Origin: Eretmocerus hayati
Lineage: Eukaryota; Arthropoda; Insecta; Hymenoptera; Aphelinidae
Direction: 5' to 3'
DNA: 64,000 nucleotides
Assembly (NCBI GenBank): GCA_029851415.1
Contig: CM056743.1
Location: 123,906,305 to 123,970,304 of the forward strand
In this document: positions 24,414 through 36,567 of the stretch, piece by piece
Layout: every line of letters starts with the position of its first letter
Numbering within the stretch: the stretch's first letter is position 1
Notes under the pieces: model-generated
What the model saw: only the letters and a program-made list of their open reading frames with translations
The model's database searches: none
Told to the model about the DNA's origin: nothing
Program-made: the position numbers and the translations under genes

Positions 24414-26765
24414 GAGCTATTTTAAATGAAATCTTCGGAATCATCATCATCAAAAATTGAGCGTTTGCATAAAAGACCATAATAAGGATGGCTCTGGGTC
24501 GGAGCAAAATAAGTCAGCTAGATTCTCCAAAGACCGTTTTGGTATTTTAGACGGTGTTTCCTTTGGTGACTACTTTTAGTAGGTAGTCCGAAAGTTATTC
24601 AGAATAGAAGCCCGAAATCGTACTTATAATACTAAAAATATCTTTTGGAAGAGATGACCTTTGGTAAAATGAATGAGTTATCAATATACTAACGTGATTT
24701 TGGAGAAATCTGAATAGCTCTCTGGTGCCGGCCTATTGATAAAAGGATTTTGTCTTTTTCAAAATTGTCTCATATTTTTACTCCCGTGAAATTAATTTTG
24801 TTTTCATTGTGAAAATAATTTGATGGTATGAAGTTGGAAGAAATGATTCAATCAAAACAGCGTAGTTTGTTCTTGATCAGTAAGAAATACGTGTCAGCCT
24901 AAACATTCTTTGGGGCACATCAACAGAAAATACGATTCCATTGACACATATTCACTGCAGTTCGATTTTTTTCGTAATTCCGTATTTGTTATAAAACCCT
25001 TCAGTTATGACTTGAACTCCGATGTTCCATTCAATACAACTGTTGGGGTCTAAGTTTTTCCCTGGCTCCATGAGACTAGTTCAGTTGGATAGATATCTCT
25101 AAGGGAATATATACATATATTAACTGTAAAATGACTATCGGGTAATCCCAACTCGTTGGGATTCCATTGATCAAATCGATCGTTCAACCAGTGATTGAAT
25201 CACTAATTCCATCCGATCTGTGGATCAAATTTTACAGTAGTTTTTTAATCTTATTCAACTGCGATGAATTTCAAGCACGCCACCAAAAATCCTCCTAGGT
25301 ACATTAGGAGGGTAAGCAATTTTCCAACAAAACCGCTGAAATTTTTCTCAACCAGTAGTTAACATTTTAACTCACCACGATATGATTGAACTGAATTTGT
25401 GGATGTCAAAATGTCCGAATGCCGCTAGTACAAACTGATCGCAGCTCGACTATGTTTTTCGACCATCAGCCTTATTTTAACAAGGTCGTTTGAGCGAATA
25501 TGAACGGATAAGATTGTAAATATGTAAAGTATAGGTGTCCGAAATGTTAAAAATGGAGTACTTGAATCGAAAAATTTGCGTTTTATATGCCTGAGGGATA
25601 AATAACGTATACCAATCATTCCAAGAGGAAGGGGTCTCTTATCTTGATCATTGGAGGTTGTATAACCGATGTCAAATTCACAATATAGCATCGCAGTTAC
25701 TTCCCCGACCCGACCCGTGTACATGTTTCATAAAATTTGGTGTAAAACTATCAGGAGTCGAAGAATCACAGTTCACGGATATTCTATCGAGATCGCAAAT
25801 AAACGTCGTGCAAGTATATGTAAGATCGATCACGATCCTCGAATTATTCAACGGACTTTCATCGTACATCCCAGATCGACTTATCTCGAGTTGGACGTTT
25901 ACATACATACATACAAGTGTATAAAAAAGTCATCGAGATAAAGAAGTGAGTCGGATAATACTGCAACATTGTAGCTACATTGTAGCATTGAGGGGCGTGT
26001 CCTTGCGCGTGTCTCTCTATTTGAACTCAACGAGGTAGTTTTCTCCTTTACCCTGCTCCCACTCTCGGCATTTTTGACTAATGCGCGCTGATGCTGGCTG
26101 ATGCCGTCATTGCACCGGGCATTTGCCGTATGTCGAACGGGACCATGCGCGCGTCGCAACCATCAGATCGGAGCACTCGGAGCAAGCATCGGCTGCATCA
26201 GTGTCAACTAGGTGTCAACAAGTGTCAATCAGTGTCTGATCAGTGTATGGGCAGAGCAGGGCAGAGGCATGGGCATTAGTCAGTGCAAGTCAATGTGTAG
26301 CAGCTGCTAAAAAGTTCAGGGTTATTATTTTCTTGCATCTCCGCATGAAACACGTGGATTTGCTACTCCAGAGTGGTTTCCCTCTCTCCTGCCATCATAG
26401 ACGTATCCTGGGCTGATCTCCTTCAATTTCTCTTGGATTCTGACCTAGGAAATTGTCCACAAGCAATGAGGCGAACGAATATCTGCCGAGATTTCCACGT
26501 TTCACGTGCAAGTAAGTCGAGAAAATAGAAATTGATTACTCATCTTTGATAATGTATACAGCCATGCACCTTCACTATTGGGATTTAGAACATATTTGTG
26601 TCCAAAAATTCAGAAATTGAATATTGAGCCTGAGCCTGTCTGAGTCGACTTTTTTCATTTCTTTTTGCATATTCAGCAATGATATGTGATAAAACGTATA
26701 CAGAAAGTTTTTTGGAACGTTCTAGGATGGTATATGTGATATTCACATGTACAAGACATTGGAAA
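24414..26765. other. Intergenic, no gene recognised
   Basis: Mostly plain AT-rich DNA. A TATA-like sequence (GTATAAAAAAG) at about 25919 precedes a more CpG-rich stretch at 25990-26280, which could be the promoter and leader of an unseen transcript. The frames across it show no recognisable protein. Confidence 0.35.
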
Positions 26766-26770
26766 AGTAG

Positions 26771-27505
26771 TACACGAAACTGGCATTTGTGATTTTTGTC
26801 TAGCGAGGAATCCTGATGCGATGGGACCATATGACCTTGAAAGTCGTGTTTAGATGGCTCATTTGAGTCGGAAACACATGCTTTGGAGCAGATAATTTCA
26901 TTTCTCCGTCTTTCTCGTGCTATTGAGTGCCCCAGGGAACACCTTTTGAATGCACGAAACTGACATTTCGCCATAAAATTGCTCGCAAAAATAACAGAGT
27001 CGCCATAGAAACTTCTCCTTGTAGATTTCATCTATTCCCATCAAATTTTAGGAAAAAAAATTGATTGCGCGCAGATATTCTGACTCTTAGTTGGGTAACA
27101 TGGTATGCACGGAACTGACAAAGTTAATTACATGGCCAACTTTCGGCTACGAATGTACATGCAGCACTCAAAGCTATGAAAGTGGTTCTTTTCTCGCATT
27201 CGGATTTGATTATTTGAACCATTTCCAAATTCGTCCACTATAAGTGATTTAGAATTAATTTAGCATAGGCTGTGAGCATTTCAAATATGTCTCATTTTTA
27301 TTGAAAATCCCATAACGAGATCGAGGCACATGGCTTAGGGATTAAATTACAAGTTCTGAGCATGGAACCTATGAAAAATGGTTGGTTTAATAATTCACTT
27401 CGAGGAAAAAATTTGAGCACACCCTTAGCGAATTTTACTCCGACCTCGACTCCGACGCTAGTGCTCGATCTGCGAATGTAACAATGCACGAAACTGACAT
27501 TTCGA
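26771..27505. repeat. Degenerate spaced repeats with core TGCACGAAACTGACATTTCG
   Basis: The core occurs at 26771 (TACACGAAACTGGCATTTGT), 26951 (exact), 27106 (TGCACGGAACTGACAAAG) and 27485 (exact). Sequence between the cores is only loosely alike. This may be an old tandem array or fragments of one repeat. An open frame of 148 codons on the minus strand spans two cores and is probably a by-product. Confidence 0.6.
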
Positions 27506-28541
27506 CCCTCAATCTTTGAAAATAAAAGAGAGGAGTGAACGGATCGATCTGAAAATGTACTCCCAAGTGTGTTTCAATAGAATGCGTGTAGGAAAATTTG
27601 AACGGAGTGATTCGGAGCTTGCTCGTCGAAATGCAAGCCCATAACACGTTCCGGGTAAGTTATCGCGATAATACTCATATATATTATGGATACCGAGTTA
27701 CTTTTTCCGAACGAGGTGAATAACGGTTTTCATCGACTCACGCACATAAAAACGACGTTTTCGTGAGCCAGTCGACGGATGTAAGTATAACTATTGATTT
27801 GCCTGTCGCGGTTTTATATGGGCCATTACGCCTTAGAAAGGACGGACTGCCCCTATAAACCGCCGAAAGACGAGATGAAAGGAAATTGAGGGAGAATTGG
27901 GAACTATCTCTGAACCTAGTTCAAAATGCGGCTCGAAAAATATTCAATCGAAGGATGATTATGTAAATACAATGTTGAACATTTTGAGTATTATGACCAA
28001 ATAATTTGGATCCAGGTGTTAATTTTTCGTAAGTGATAAGACTCCGTTGTCTCCCACTTGACGTTGTTGCGCTAGATATTTTGTGAATGTCAGCTAGATA
28101 AGAGAGGGAACCGCTGGGTCTGAATGTTTGCTTTCACTTTCAACGTAACACAGGTGTGGGGTTTCTTGTAATACCTTCTGGTTATCCACTTGCGAGTGGA
28201 TCCATCTAATTTCCAAATACATTTTCTTTCGTGTCGTCTATTCTGAACATTCTACAAGAAGCGAGAACAGACAATGAACAACTTTGCGTGCGAAATACAC
28301 GAGCTCTCGAATCTGTTGATTAATTCGACGTTCTGATAACATTAGGAAATAACTGAGCTCTTTGGAATTCTCATTGAGGATAAATTCATTCTCCTCGTGT
28401 TTTTCATCAGCTCAGTCCGCTCATTCCCCAGCATCTTTCGTGCATGGACTTCCAGCAAAAAATAGAGGTATTCCGATCGACACTCATGAAGACGTTCATA
28501 AAGACGCCCTCCCCCCTCCCAATAAATGCAATGCGGAATGT
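27506..28541. other. Intergenic, nothing recognised
   Basis: No protein-like frame, stem or repeat partner was found between the spaced-repeat region and the next foldback element. Confidence 0.4.
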
Positions 28542-28547
28542 CTTATG

Positions 28548-29880
28548 AGTAGTTCCACGCAAAAGCGACCTACGACAAAGGGTCATGTTTCAGATCCTTT
28601 TGTTAACATTTTTATTCGATTCTATGGTACAAAATATGAACTTTCCACCACCTATGGGGTCCCAAAAAATTTTTTTGGTCCCATGGCGAGAATTTTTGAA
28701 AATGAACTAAAATAGATTTTTTTTAAATTCTGGCAGCTTTTTTTCACTAAAATGCGAAAAAGTCCAGCTTGCTCACAGATAGAGACATGCGGTTTACGGC
28801 ACTCTCGAGAGGTCTTTCAAAAACCTATTAAAATCGCTATTGAAAAAGGGATTTTGGGGTTATGGGTGGCCTGCACGAGCAAAAGTATAAAAATCTTTGA
28901 GCAGTGAATTTCTCAGTTGCCTATTTTTTTTAATTTCTGAAAATCACATAATAGGGGTGCAATTTTGTGTTCCTCCAGAGAAAAGTGGTCCCGATTTCCT
29001 TTTCCGCCGTCTAAGGCCTGTTTTTTCCAATTTTCGCAAACCTGTCTTTTAGGCAGTTTGAGATTGTCGGTTTACTGGGCAAGCGCAGAAATTTGGACTC
29101 TTGGAACTGATCCCATTGAAAAGATAAGGAAATTTCCTTCGAAATGACTACTTGACAAAGTCAATTTCATCAATTTGGCTCAGAGTTACAGCCTACGAAA
29201 GATGAAGCTTCATCTCGAGTGCGTCAATAGGCAAACGATATATCATGCCCGGATTTTCCTAACTCAACACTGTTGTCGCGGTGGCTCCGATCAACCTCTT
29301 GGTGGTTATCGAGACTCGGTGGTCTTCCAAACGTTGTAGCTCCAAGCCAAGTTGATGAAATTGACTTTGTCAAGTAGTCATTTTGAAGGAAATTTTCTTG
29401 GCTTTCCAATGGAATTGGTTTCAAGAGTCCAAATTCCTGCGCATGTGCCGTGAATAGACAATTTCAAACTGCCTTGAAAAATAAGTTTGCGAAAATTGGA
29501 GACAACAGGCCTTATATAGACGGCGGTAAAGGAAATCGGGATCATTTTTTTCTGAAAGAACACAACATTTTACATCAAATATGTGATTTTCAGAAGTTAA
29601 AAAAAAAGGCAACTCAGAAATTCTTTGTTTAGTGATTTTCACACTTCTGCTCGTACAGGCCACCCATAACTTCGACTTGTTCGCATTTTAGTGAAAAAAG
29701 CTGCTAGAATTCAAAAAAAGATCTATTTTACTCAACTTTCAAAAATTCTCGCCCAAAAACTTTCGGGACCCCATAGGTGGTGGAAAGTTCATATTTTGTA
29801 CCATAGAATCGATTAAAAATGTTAACATGAGGATCTAAGACATGATCCTTTTTAGTAGGTCGCTTTCATGTGGAACTACT
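28548..29880. mobile_element. Foldback element, family F, copy 2, with 6 bp TSD
   Basis: A 1,333 bp palindrome with arms of about 650 bp. The ends are AGTAGTTCCACGCAAAAGCG and the complement ending GGAACTACT. It is flanked by CTTATG at 28542-28547 and CTTATG at 29881-29886, a clean 6 bp target-site duplication that fixes both ends. The sub-terminal blocks AAAGCGACCTACG and CCACCTATGGGGTCC are shared with copy 1. Frames in the arms are broken, so it is non-autonomous. Confidence 0.9.
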
Positions 29881-29886
29881 CTTATG

Positions 29887-30469
29887 CGTCTTGGGTAATA
29901 GACATGCGTCAAGAGCACTCAGCCGAAAAAGCATGAAAAAGCACCATGTAGATTCCCTTAATTTCCCTCAAAAGTTCTCGTTTGGGTGTTATTTGAGAAC
30001 GTATTAGAATTCGTATTGTAGTGCGAATCACTCGTGATTCTGTGGGTTAGTTCTACGAAACCTTTCCGGACCTATCTCCGGCGTGGGTTTATCATAAACC
30101 AATAATTCGCCAGGTATCTACGAGCAAGTTGACATGAATTCTCTTAGTGAAGTTCAATCGAGGGTGGAAACTCAGCCAAGGATTAGAAAATATTTGAGAA
30201 ATCCTTAGAGAATTTATCTCTGCATGTACATACAGTAATTGGTATGACATATAATGTGGGTGGGAAAGTTTCTGTGGATTTTGAATTCGGTTACCACACT
30301 AAATATGTTGACTTTGGACAATATGCAGAAGAGAGGAGAAATACCTATTCAAAATGTTTAGCCCACTGTTAAGTCATGTCAAGTTTCTCCAACAGAACAG
30401 ATATGAATGCAAAGTCTGTCTTCATATAATGATGAATAAAAATAGAGTTTCAAAATATCTCAAAAATGA
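29887..30469. other. Short intergenic gap
   Basis: Unique-looking sequence between two foldback copies. No gene or repeat was recognised. Confidence 0.4.
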
Positions 30470-31826
30470 ACTCCGTGCAAAAGCGGACCGTGACTTGCAG
30501 AAATGTCTTGGATTGTTTTCCCACCATACATAATCAATTCGATGATCGAAAACATGAACTTTTAATCCTCTATGGGAAGCAAAAAAAGTTTTTTGTATCC
30601 CTATCAGGGAATATTTTGTCGATAGCGTTTCAAGGATAGATGATCAATTTTTTCCAGTAAAGTGCATGTATCTCCGATTTGGTGCAAGATACAAACACGT
30701 GGGTCTTCAAAAAAGCTATCAAAATTCACCTTGGGATTTTCTTTCTGAGATTTTGGACGGCCCCTCTGAACAAAAAAGCAAAAACAGGAAAAGTTCAATT
30801 TCCCAGTAACCCGTGCCCTTAAAATTTTCGAGAACTCATATTTTGAGGTGAAATGTTGTGCTCTTTCAGAAAAGAGTAGCCCCGGACTTTGTTCCTGAGT
30901 CCTACATTGTTTTTTCCCCGGCTTATTGACGCCCCCGTCCACTTCAGTTGAAAAAAAAGAGTAATTCTGCGCAAGCGTAGGAATTCAGACTCTTGAGATC
31001 AATTCCATCAGAAATCCAAGGGAATTTCCTTCAAGATAAGCACTTGGCAGAGTCAATTTGATGCACTAGGACCAGAATCATAAGTCTTAGAAGAAACGAC
31101 ACCTCCACTCAAGTCGTTTTAGCGGGACAAGTTCCATGGAAAGTTTGTGTAGAACTCGTGTCTGATGCCTTCCTGGTGCATGTTTTATGATCAATACGTT
31201 GTAGCCCAAGTTTCGAATCATCAAACAGACTTTGCCAAGTGATCATTCGAAAGGAAATCTTCTAGGCTTATCAATAAAATTGATCCAAGGAGCTTAGATT
31301 CCCGCGCATGCGCAGAAAAACTCATGCTATTTTTCCCTAAGTTTTTCTAACCTAAGAAGGTAGAAACATCAATAAGTCGTAAAAAAAAACAGTGAAGGAA
31401 CCGAAAAAGATTTCGGGATCAACTATTCCTGACAAAACAACATTTTACATAAAAGTATGGATTTTTGAAATTTTAAGGAGAGGAAGTTTTTCAGGAATAG
31501 GATTTTTCCTGTTTCCTACCTTTCTGATCATAGGGAATGTTTATGATTTCAAACAGAAATTTTCACGATGTACGTGATAGATTCTTTGGAGACCTCTTGG
31601 AAGCCACCACCACGTGTTCGTATCTTGCGGAAAATCGGAACTACGCGCATAACTTGAAGACAGATTTTTATTGTTTCCTCCAAACGCTATATCAAGAAAT
31701 ATCCTTCAGGAATACAGAGAATTGTTTTGGGGTCCAAAGGTTATGAAAAATTCTTGTTTTGGTCCATAAGATCGACTGAAAATGGCGGAAAAACAGTCCG
31801 CAGTTCGTGGTCTGATTTCACGCGTA
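30470..31826. mobile_element. Foldback element, family F, copy 4 (diverged)
   Basis: The left end (AACTCCGTGCAAAAGCGGAC) and its inner blocks (GAATTCAGACTCTTGAGATC, GGAATTTCCTTCAAGATAAG) align with copy 2. The right arm, about 31200-31826, is a degraded reverse complement. Greater divergence between its arms marks it as the oldest copy. Its ends are approximate and no target duplication was seen. Confidence 0.7.
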
Positions 31827-32715
31827 ATCATTCATATACTAGCGATGGAATAGGCGAGGGGACTCTCAGTATACAGTCATCCCTCGTTATACGCGGTAGT
31901 TACGTTCCCCACGGTGTTCTGGAAGCCGAAAAAAGTTCGTCTCAAATGGCGACAAAAACTGAATACGGGGGGTGGTTCGTAATACCAAATAGTGATGAAA
32001 TCTTTTCGAATCAAAATCGAAGCTGCTCTTTTTTGTAAATACAAATTATTAAAGAAATTGTCATCAAAGTGAGAGGTGGTATATCCGTATATATTGCGGT
32101 AACTCCCAGGGAATTTTGCGTACGTCATTGGGTTCTATCAAATCTGTCATATATCTTTCGTATATTAATGATCATGAAATCGTCTACTTGAACCTTCTCA
32201 CAAGTTTTGAATGTCTTCGAAGACAGAAGAAATCTCCGTGCGGTGATTTCCGTGAGTATGAATCTATAGAAGCTGGTGGATTGCAAAATCTTGTGAGGGC
32301 TTATGCAAAGCTTCATGATTTCACACAATACGTCTGGAATACAATAATGACGATGCAACCAGCCAGTCCCATAGATGATATACGGGTGAATTGAGCGAAT
32401 CAAGGAGCATGCTGTCGAAAATATGCAATGTTTTGACGCGAGCTTCGCGGGTGCTTGGCGCGAGTTTTGCCGAGCGATTTGCTGCTTATGCTTATGTTTA
32501 CGTTTTGACTACTGTGTTGTGATACGCACTTGGCGCTGACTTTTGCAAAAGCTCAACGACGGACAAGTGAGTCTTCTAATCAGTTGCTCGAGTAGTGCGA
32601 GCTTGCAAAGAATGGTTTCGCCATAAGATATCCGAATATTGATGATAGTTCTTGTTGTTCCTTTATAAAATCTCTTGATCATCATCGCGCGCGCGAGTGT
32701 AGTTACTAGTTTAAT

Positions 32716-33071
32716 ATGCCAACCCATTCCAGTCAGCCGTGTGATCATGAAGAAAACAGAGGCAAAGTGTGTGGTCCGTGCGAAACAAAGATTATTGTGG
32801 GTCAGAAGAAATTTAGTGCTTTCAAGTTGAACGCGAACCACGAAAAATTGATTAAGAAGTTTATTGATAAAAAATATGACTCAAGTGATAGTAGGTATCC
32901 TACAAGCATCTGTACGACGTGTCGTTTGACTCTGTTGGAACATTAGAGGAATATCAAGAAAAGGCCCTTGCAGAATATTCCGAAGTACGGTCAAATTTTA
33001 CTACCAAAAACTACTAGGAAAGTAGAAGCGTTCAATGACGATTCTTGGGCTTGTAATTGTTATATATGCCT
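32716..33071 (+). pseudogene. Cys-rich zinc-domain-like ORF, interrupted
   Basis: It opens at 32716 and holds paired cysteines (CGPC near residue 21, CTTC near residue 67, and further on a CNCYIC segment). The frame has a TAG at 32944-32946 but continues in the same frame as plausible protein to about 33071, where the foldback copy begins. The pattern of a Cys pair, about 45 residues, CxxC, a Pro-rich linker and CNC-x-C resembles a Cys-rich domain I have seen in unnamed invertebrate proteins. I cannot name it. It is a relic: one stop codon and loss of its 3' part. Confidence 0.5.
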
Positions 33072-34064
33072 AACGTGAAATTGTCTGAACTTTTAAAATT
33101 TGCGATGAAAATTCTATTTGATGCGAACCCGAGGTGCTACATTCAACCTCTTGCAATGTTGAATGTGAAAAATCGTATATTCTGGCAAAAAATTGAATGT
33201 AGCACCTCGGGTTCGCCACAAACGGGGTTTCTCATCGCATATTTTGAAAGTTCATACAATTTTACGTTGAAACCATGTGTTCCGAATTTTTTTCAGGTCA
33301 ATTTCGTATTCAAAATTGAGTCCCGAGAAGATCTCGTGAATGTGTCATCTCAGCAGGCGCCTCGAAGGCGTTAATGACCTGAATTTCCATGTGATTTTGA
33401 TTCGACATAATTAATCCTTGCAGATCGCGTTTCAGTGCATGAATTTCAACTTTGCGGGTAGTGATTTTATAGGAAATTCTGTCAGCTTTCCATTGGAAGT
33501 GGCGCCGAAAGTCTACGTTTGTGCGCATGCGCAGAAAATCGCCTTTTTCTGGAACCGAAAAAAACGAATTTCCAAAAAATGGCTCATAAGTCACTTGGAT
33601 CGCCCCAAACTTCTCTGAAACTCATTTTTTTCAAGAGAACGCAAGATTTCACGTCAAATATATGATTTTAAAAAAACAAATAAAATGGCTTCTTGAGAAA
33701 TCAACATTTTAGTGAAAAACACTCTCCTGCCTCCAGGAAGCCCCCAAATCACAGAGAAGGAATTTCCGACAATGTTTTCGATAGATTTTTTGACGCCCTT
33801 TCAGATGCCGCAACCCGCAGATTGATAGCTATTCAAAAAATCGAAATATTCCTATTTTCGTGAATAAAAGAGCATCGATTTTTACACGATAAATTTTCGG
33901 TCTGTTGACGGATGTGCGTGCAATGGAGAGGAGAAATTTCTTTTGGGGCCCCATAGGAGGTCCGAAGTTCCTATTTTGGGCCATAGAATCGAATGAAAAA
34001 GGTTTAAAAAGAATTTGAGAGATGACCCCTTTCCGTAGGTCGCTTTGGCGTGGAATTCATCATA
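33072..34064. mobile_element. Foldback element, family F, copy 3 (left arm mostly lost)
   Basis: About 1 kb, closest to copy 1. It keeps the inner tip of the left arm (33072-33145), the centre loop (around 33150-33200) and the entire right arm ending TGGAATTCATCAT. Roughly the outer 780 bases of the left arm are missing. It separates the Cys-rich ORF from the Tigger transposase, so the loss probably took adjoining Tigger sequence with it. Confidence 0.88.
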
Positions 34065-34065
34065 T

Positions 34066-35002
34066 ACTTTCTGTTGACCCATGCTTTCTTATTAGCGCGC
34101 CAAAATACTGTCGAATGTTCCTCATTTTTACCTTTCAAAGCTCTTGGATTTTGTGAACGATAAACGAGCATAGGCTTGCATCGGCATGTACTCGATGCAT
34201 TGTCACAGAGTAACAAAGTGTAACGATCTTTCTGAAGTTTGAATCCCGATGCTGAAATTTCTTCCTTGGTCAGATACGTCCTGCCAGGCATTTTCTTCTA
34301 GTAAAGGCCAGGTTCGTCGCAACCAAAAATTTGTGCAGGAGTGTAGCCTCTCTCAGTAATCAGCTGTCTCAGGTACGGTGGATAATTGTGAGCCGCTTGG
34401 TGGTCAGCCGAAGCTTTTTCGCCGGCGAAAGAAACACTGCGCAGCTCGAATCTCTCTTTGAACGATTCAAACCAGCCTTTACTTGCAGAAAAATTCTCGT
34501 CCGCAGAACCTCCAAATTTATTCTTGACATGCTCATAAAAGATCATAGCTTTTCCTTGGATCATTGCACTTCTGATTGGTACTTTCTTTTGAATTAAATC
34601 TTGTAGCCATACTATTAATAGATCTTCCATCTTCACAACGTTTGCAGGTCTGCTCATTTCAGCCAAGTTCGACAAGTCTGCTCCCAAATTAGTGGCACTT
34701 TCACGGATCTTCTTCTCAGTATCTCTTATTGTTCTAATCGTTGATTCATTGACCTGGTTATAATGGAATTTATGAACACCTAAAGAATGCACAAACGTGA
34801 AGAGGTTATTCGATACAATACTTGTACACACCTTGAATTTCGCAGCCAGGGCACTAACTTTTCCTCCTTTTTCGTAGAGATCCAAGATCTTAATCTTGTC
34901 TGCAATACTCATTACACTGCGTGATTTCCTTCTACGGGAAATTTTTTGTTCTTCGGAGCCATTATACATTTGGAAAATTGCACGGATGATATATATTAAC
35001 AA
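34066..35002 (-). pseudogene. pogo/Tigger-type transposase fragment
   Basis: DNA-cutting and joining enzyme of a Tc1/mariner-superfamily transposon. The first frame (234 codons from 35002) carries a CENP-B-type N-terminal helix-turn-helix (about residues 25-65), then a second DNA-binding domain (about 120-200, with SKGWFESFKERF). The catalytic-domain start follows, with the first acidic residue in GCDEPGLY. TAG at 34298-34300 interrupts the frame where relatives have Trp. It then continues in frame with KKMPGRTYLTKEE, KPMLVYRSQNPRALK and NKKAWV up to about 34066, where foldback copy 3 cuts it off. The second and third catalytic acidic residues are absent, so it is inactive. Confidence 0.9.
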
Positions 35003-35466
35003 AAATTTGGTTAAGTTGAATTGTAAACAAAAACTATTGTAAACAGAATGGCCATAAGAACGATCAATATCGAATGTTGTTATGTTTCAAAACACAGATC
35101 TTCAAAGTTTCTTCGTAGTAAAATTTTCGAGCACTCATTCCAACAAAACCGCGTATGCGGTCATTTCAGAACCACGTAAAACGAGGGATGTCGCAATTGA
35201 CAAACCGCGTATACGTCAAATCGCGTTAAAAAAATCGCGTATAACGAGGGATGACTTGGACGTATCTTGGATGGAAGTTTCTTTCGTCTCTAAGAACGGA
35301 ATCTGCAGGATCTTGACGCTTTTGATATCACGGGAAGAGTCTTACAAAAATTTACCTTAGATTACTATTCTCAACATTGTCAGTCACATCTTATTGGAAT
35401 CGAATGGAAAATATAACAACAAAATCATAACTATTCAGCATGATTATTGCAGTCGCGCAAACAGAA

Positions 35467-35794
35467 GGTTTATTCGATTATGTCGCTCACAGCGCTCACA
35501 GTGCTCAGAGCACTCTCAACGCTTTCTAATCGAATGCTCGTTCGGATTGTGAGCGATGAGAGCGCTTTCGTCCACTTTCGCCTGGAATCCGTTCCTTCCG
35601 AATGGCCAGGGATACTAAGGTTGGAATAGCCGAACCACGTAAACCGGGGTGACGCTGGGTAGAAGGAACGAAATTATAGCGAAAGTGGACGAAAGTGCTC
35701 TCATCGCTCACAGCCCGAACGAGCATTCGATTAGAAAGCGTTGAGAGTGCTCTGAGCACTGTGAGCGCTGTGAGTGATGTAATTGAATAAACCT
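35467..35794. mobile_element. Foldback MITE (328 bp)
   Basis: The left arm begins GGTTTATTCGATTATGTCGC and the right arm ends with its near complement (TAATTGAATAAACC). The arms are about 125 bp and include the self-similar run CTCACAGCGCTCACAGTGCT. A loop of about 75 bp lies at 35590-35665. It has no coding capacity. Confidence 0.85.
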
Positions 35795-36567
35795 AAAGAT
35801 TGACGAGTTTGATTATGTCTGCGAGTCCAATGTTCTCAGATATGGGTGATTATGAGATAATTTATGCATTTGATGTTCTGACCTCGCATGAATCTGTCTA
35901 ACGATGATATAAGGTGTATTCTATTGGAAGGAAGATGTCCTAATAATTTTGGGAGCGGGTATGAGTCTCGTGTAGACCTGAGCTCACCAAAAGTAGTGAA
36001 AATGTCCTTACCGTGACATGTCCTAAATTCGAGTTGCACATTTCAGTCGTGTCGTTCACCGAGATACTCATTCAATCTCGATTCCGCACCACTCAAACAT
36101 CAAAATTGGGTTATGAGAAGGTAATGCACAAATCGAGTGTCAAGTCTCACTTTAAAATAGTTAAAATACAACCGACATTCTGTCCTGGGATTTTTCTAGT
36201 TTTTCGAATACTTTTCGATAATCCAACTCCGGGCCCACGAATCGCTTCAAACGGCTCTATAACGGCAGAAATCAATCCCTAACACGGCAAAAATCAAAAT
36301 TCCATCACCAGCAAAGTGATGAATGGCGGGAGCAGCTCCCCGTACGATCGATTTTTCTGTTGCAAGATAAGAATTGTCCTTACCGGAGTCACTGGCTCTC
36401 GAACACTATGCAATATTCGGGTCCAAAAATTTTCTTTCCGTCAAATCTCACATTAAAAAAAGTGCTGTGTGTTCGGGAAAATCGATCCGTTTCTATGTAC
36501 GCCTTTGAGATCAGTTTTTATGCCAAAGTCTTACCGTGGCAAAAATATATCGAAAATGGCTCATATC
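35795..36567. other. Intergenic, nothing recognised
   Basis: No gene, stem or repeat partner was found. Confidence 0.4.

Larger units (their letters stand above)
31874..35257. mobile_element. pogo/Tigger-type DNA transposon, broken, with nested insertion
   Basis: The left end CAGTCATCCCTCGTTATACG (31874-31893) matches the reverse complement of the right end (about 35236-35257; shared AGTCATCCCTCGTTATACGCG with one outer mismatch). CAG-initiated ends and the enclosed CENP-B-like transposase fit the pogo/Tigger branch of Tc1/mariner. Inside are a truncated transposase (minus strand), a Cys-rich ORF (plus strand) and a truncated family F foldback copy. The TA target duplication is not intact. 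Confidence 0.8.

Noticed and set aside
26585..27031. 148-codon open frame on the minus strand
   Set aside because: It spans degenerate DNA repeats (KCQFR occurs twice because the repeat core does) and has no domain-like composition.
32116..32394. 92-codon frames on both strands inside the Tigger element
   Set aside because: Neither resembles the transposase C-terminus or another family; overlapping frames on both strands point to chance.
34137..34180. DNAS in the transposase fragment as the second catalytic aspartate
   Set aside because: The following KPMLVYRSQNPRALK block belongs before the true second Asp motif in Tigger proteins, so this Asp is not the catalytic one.
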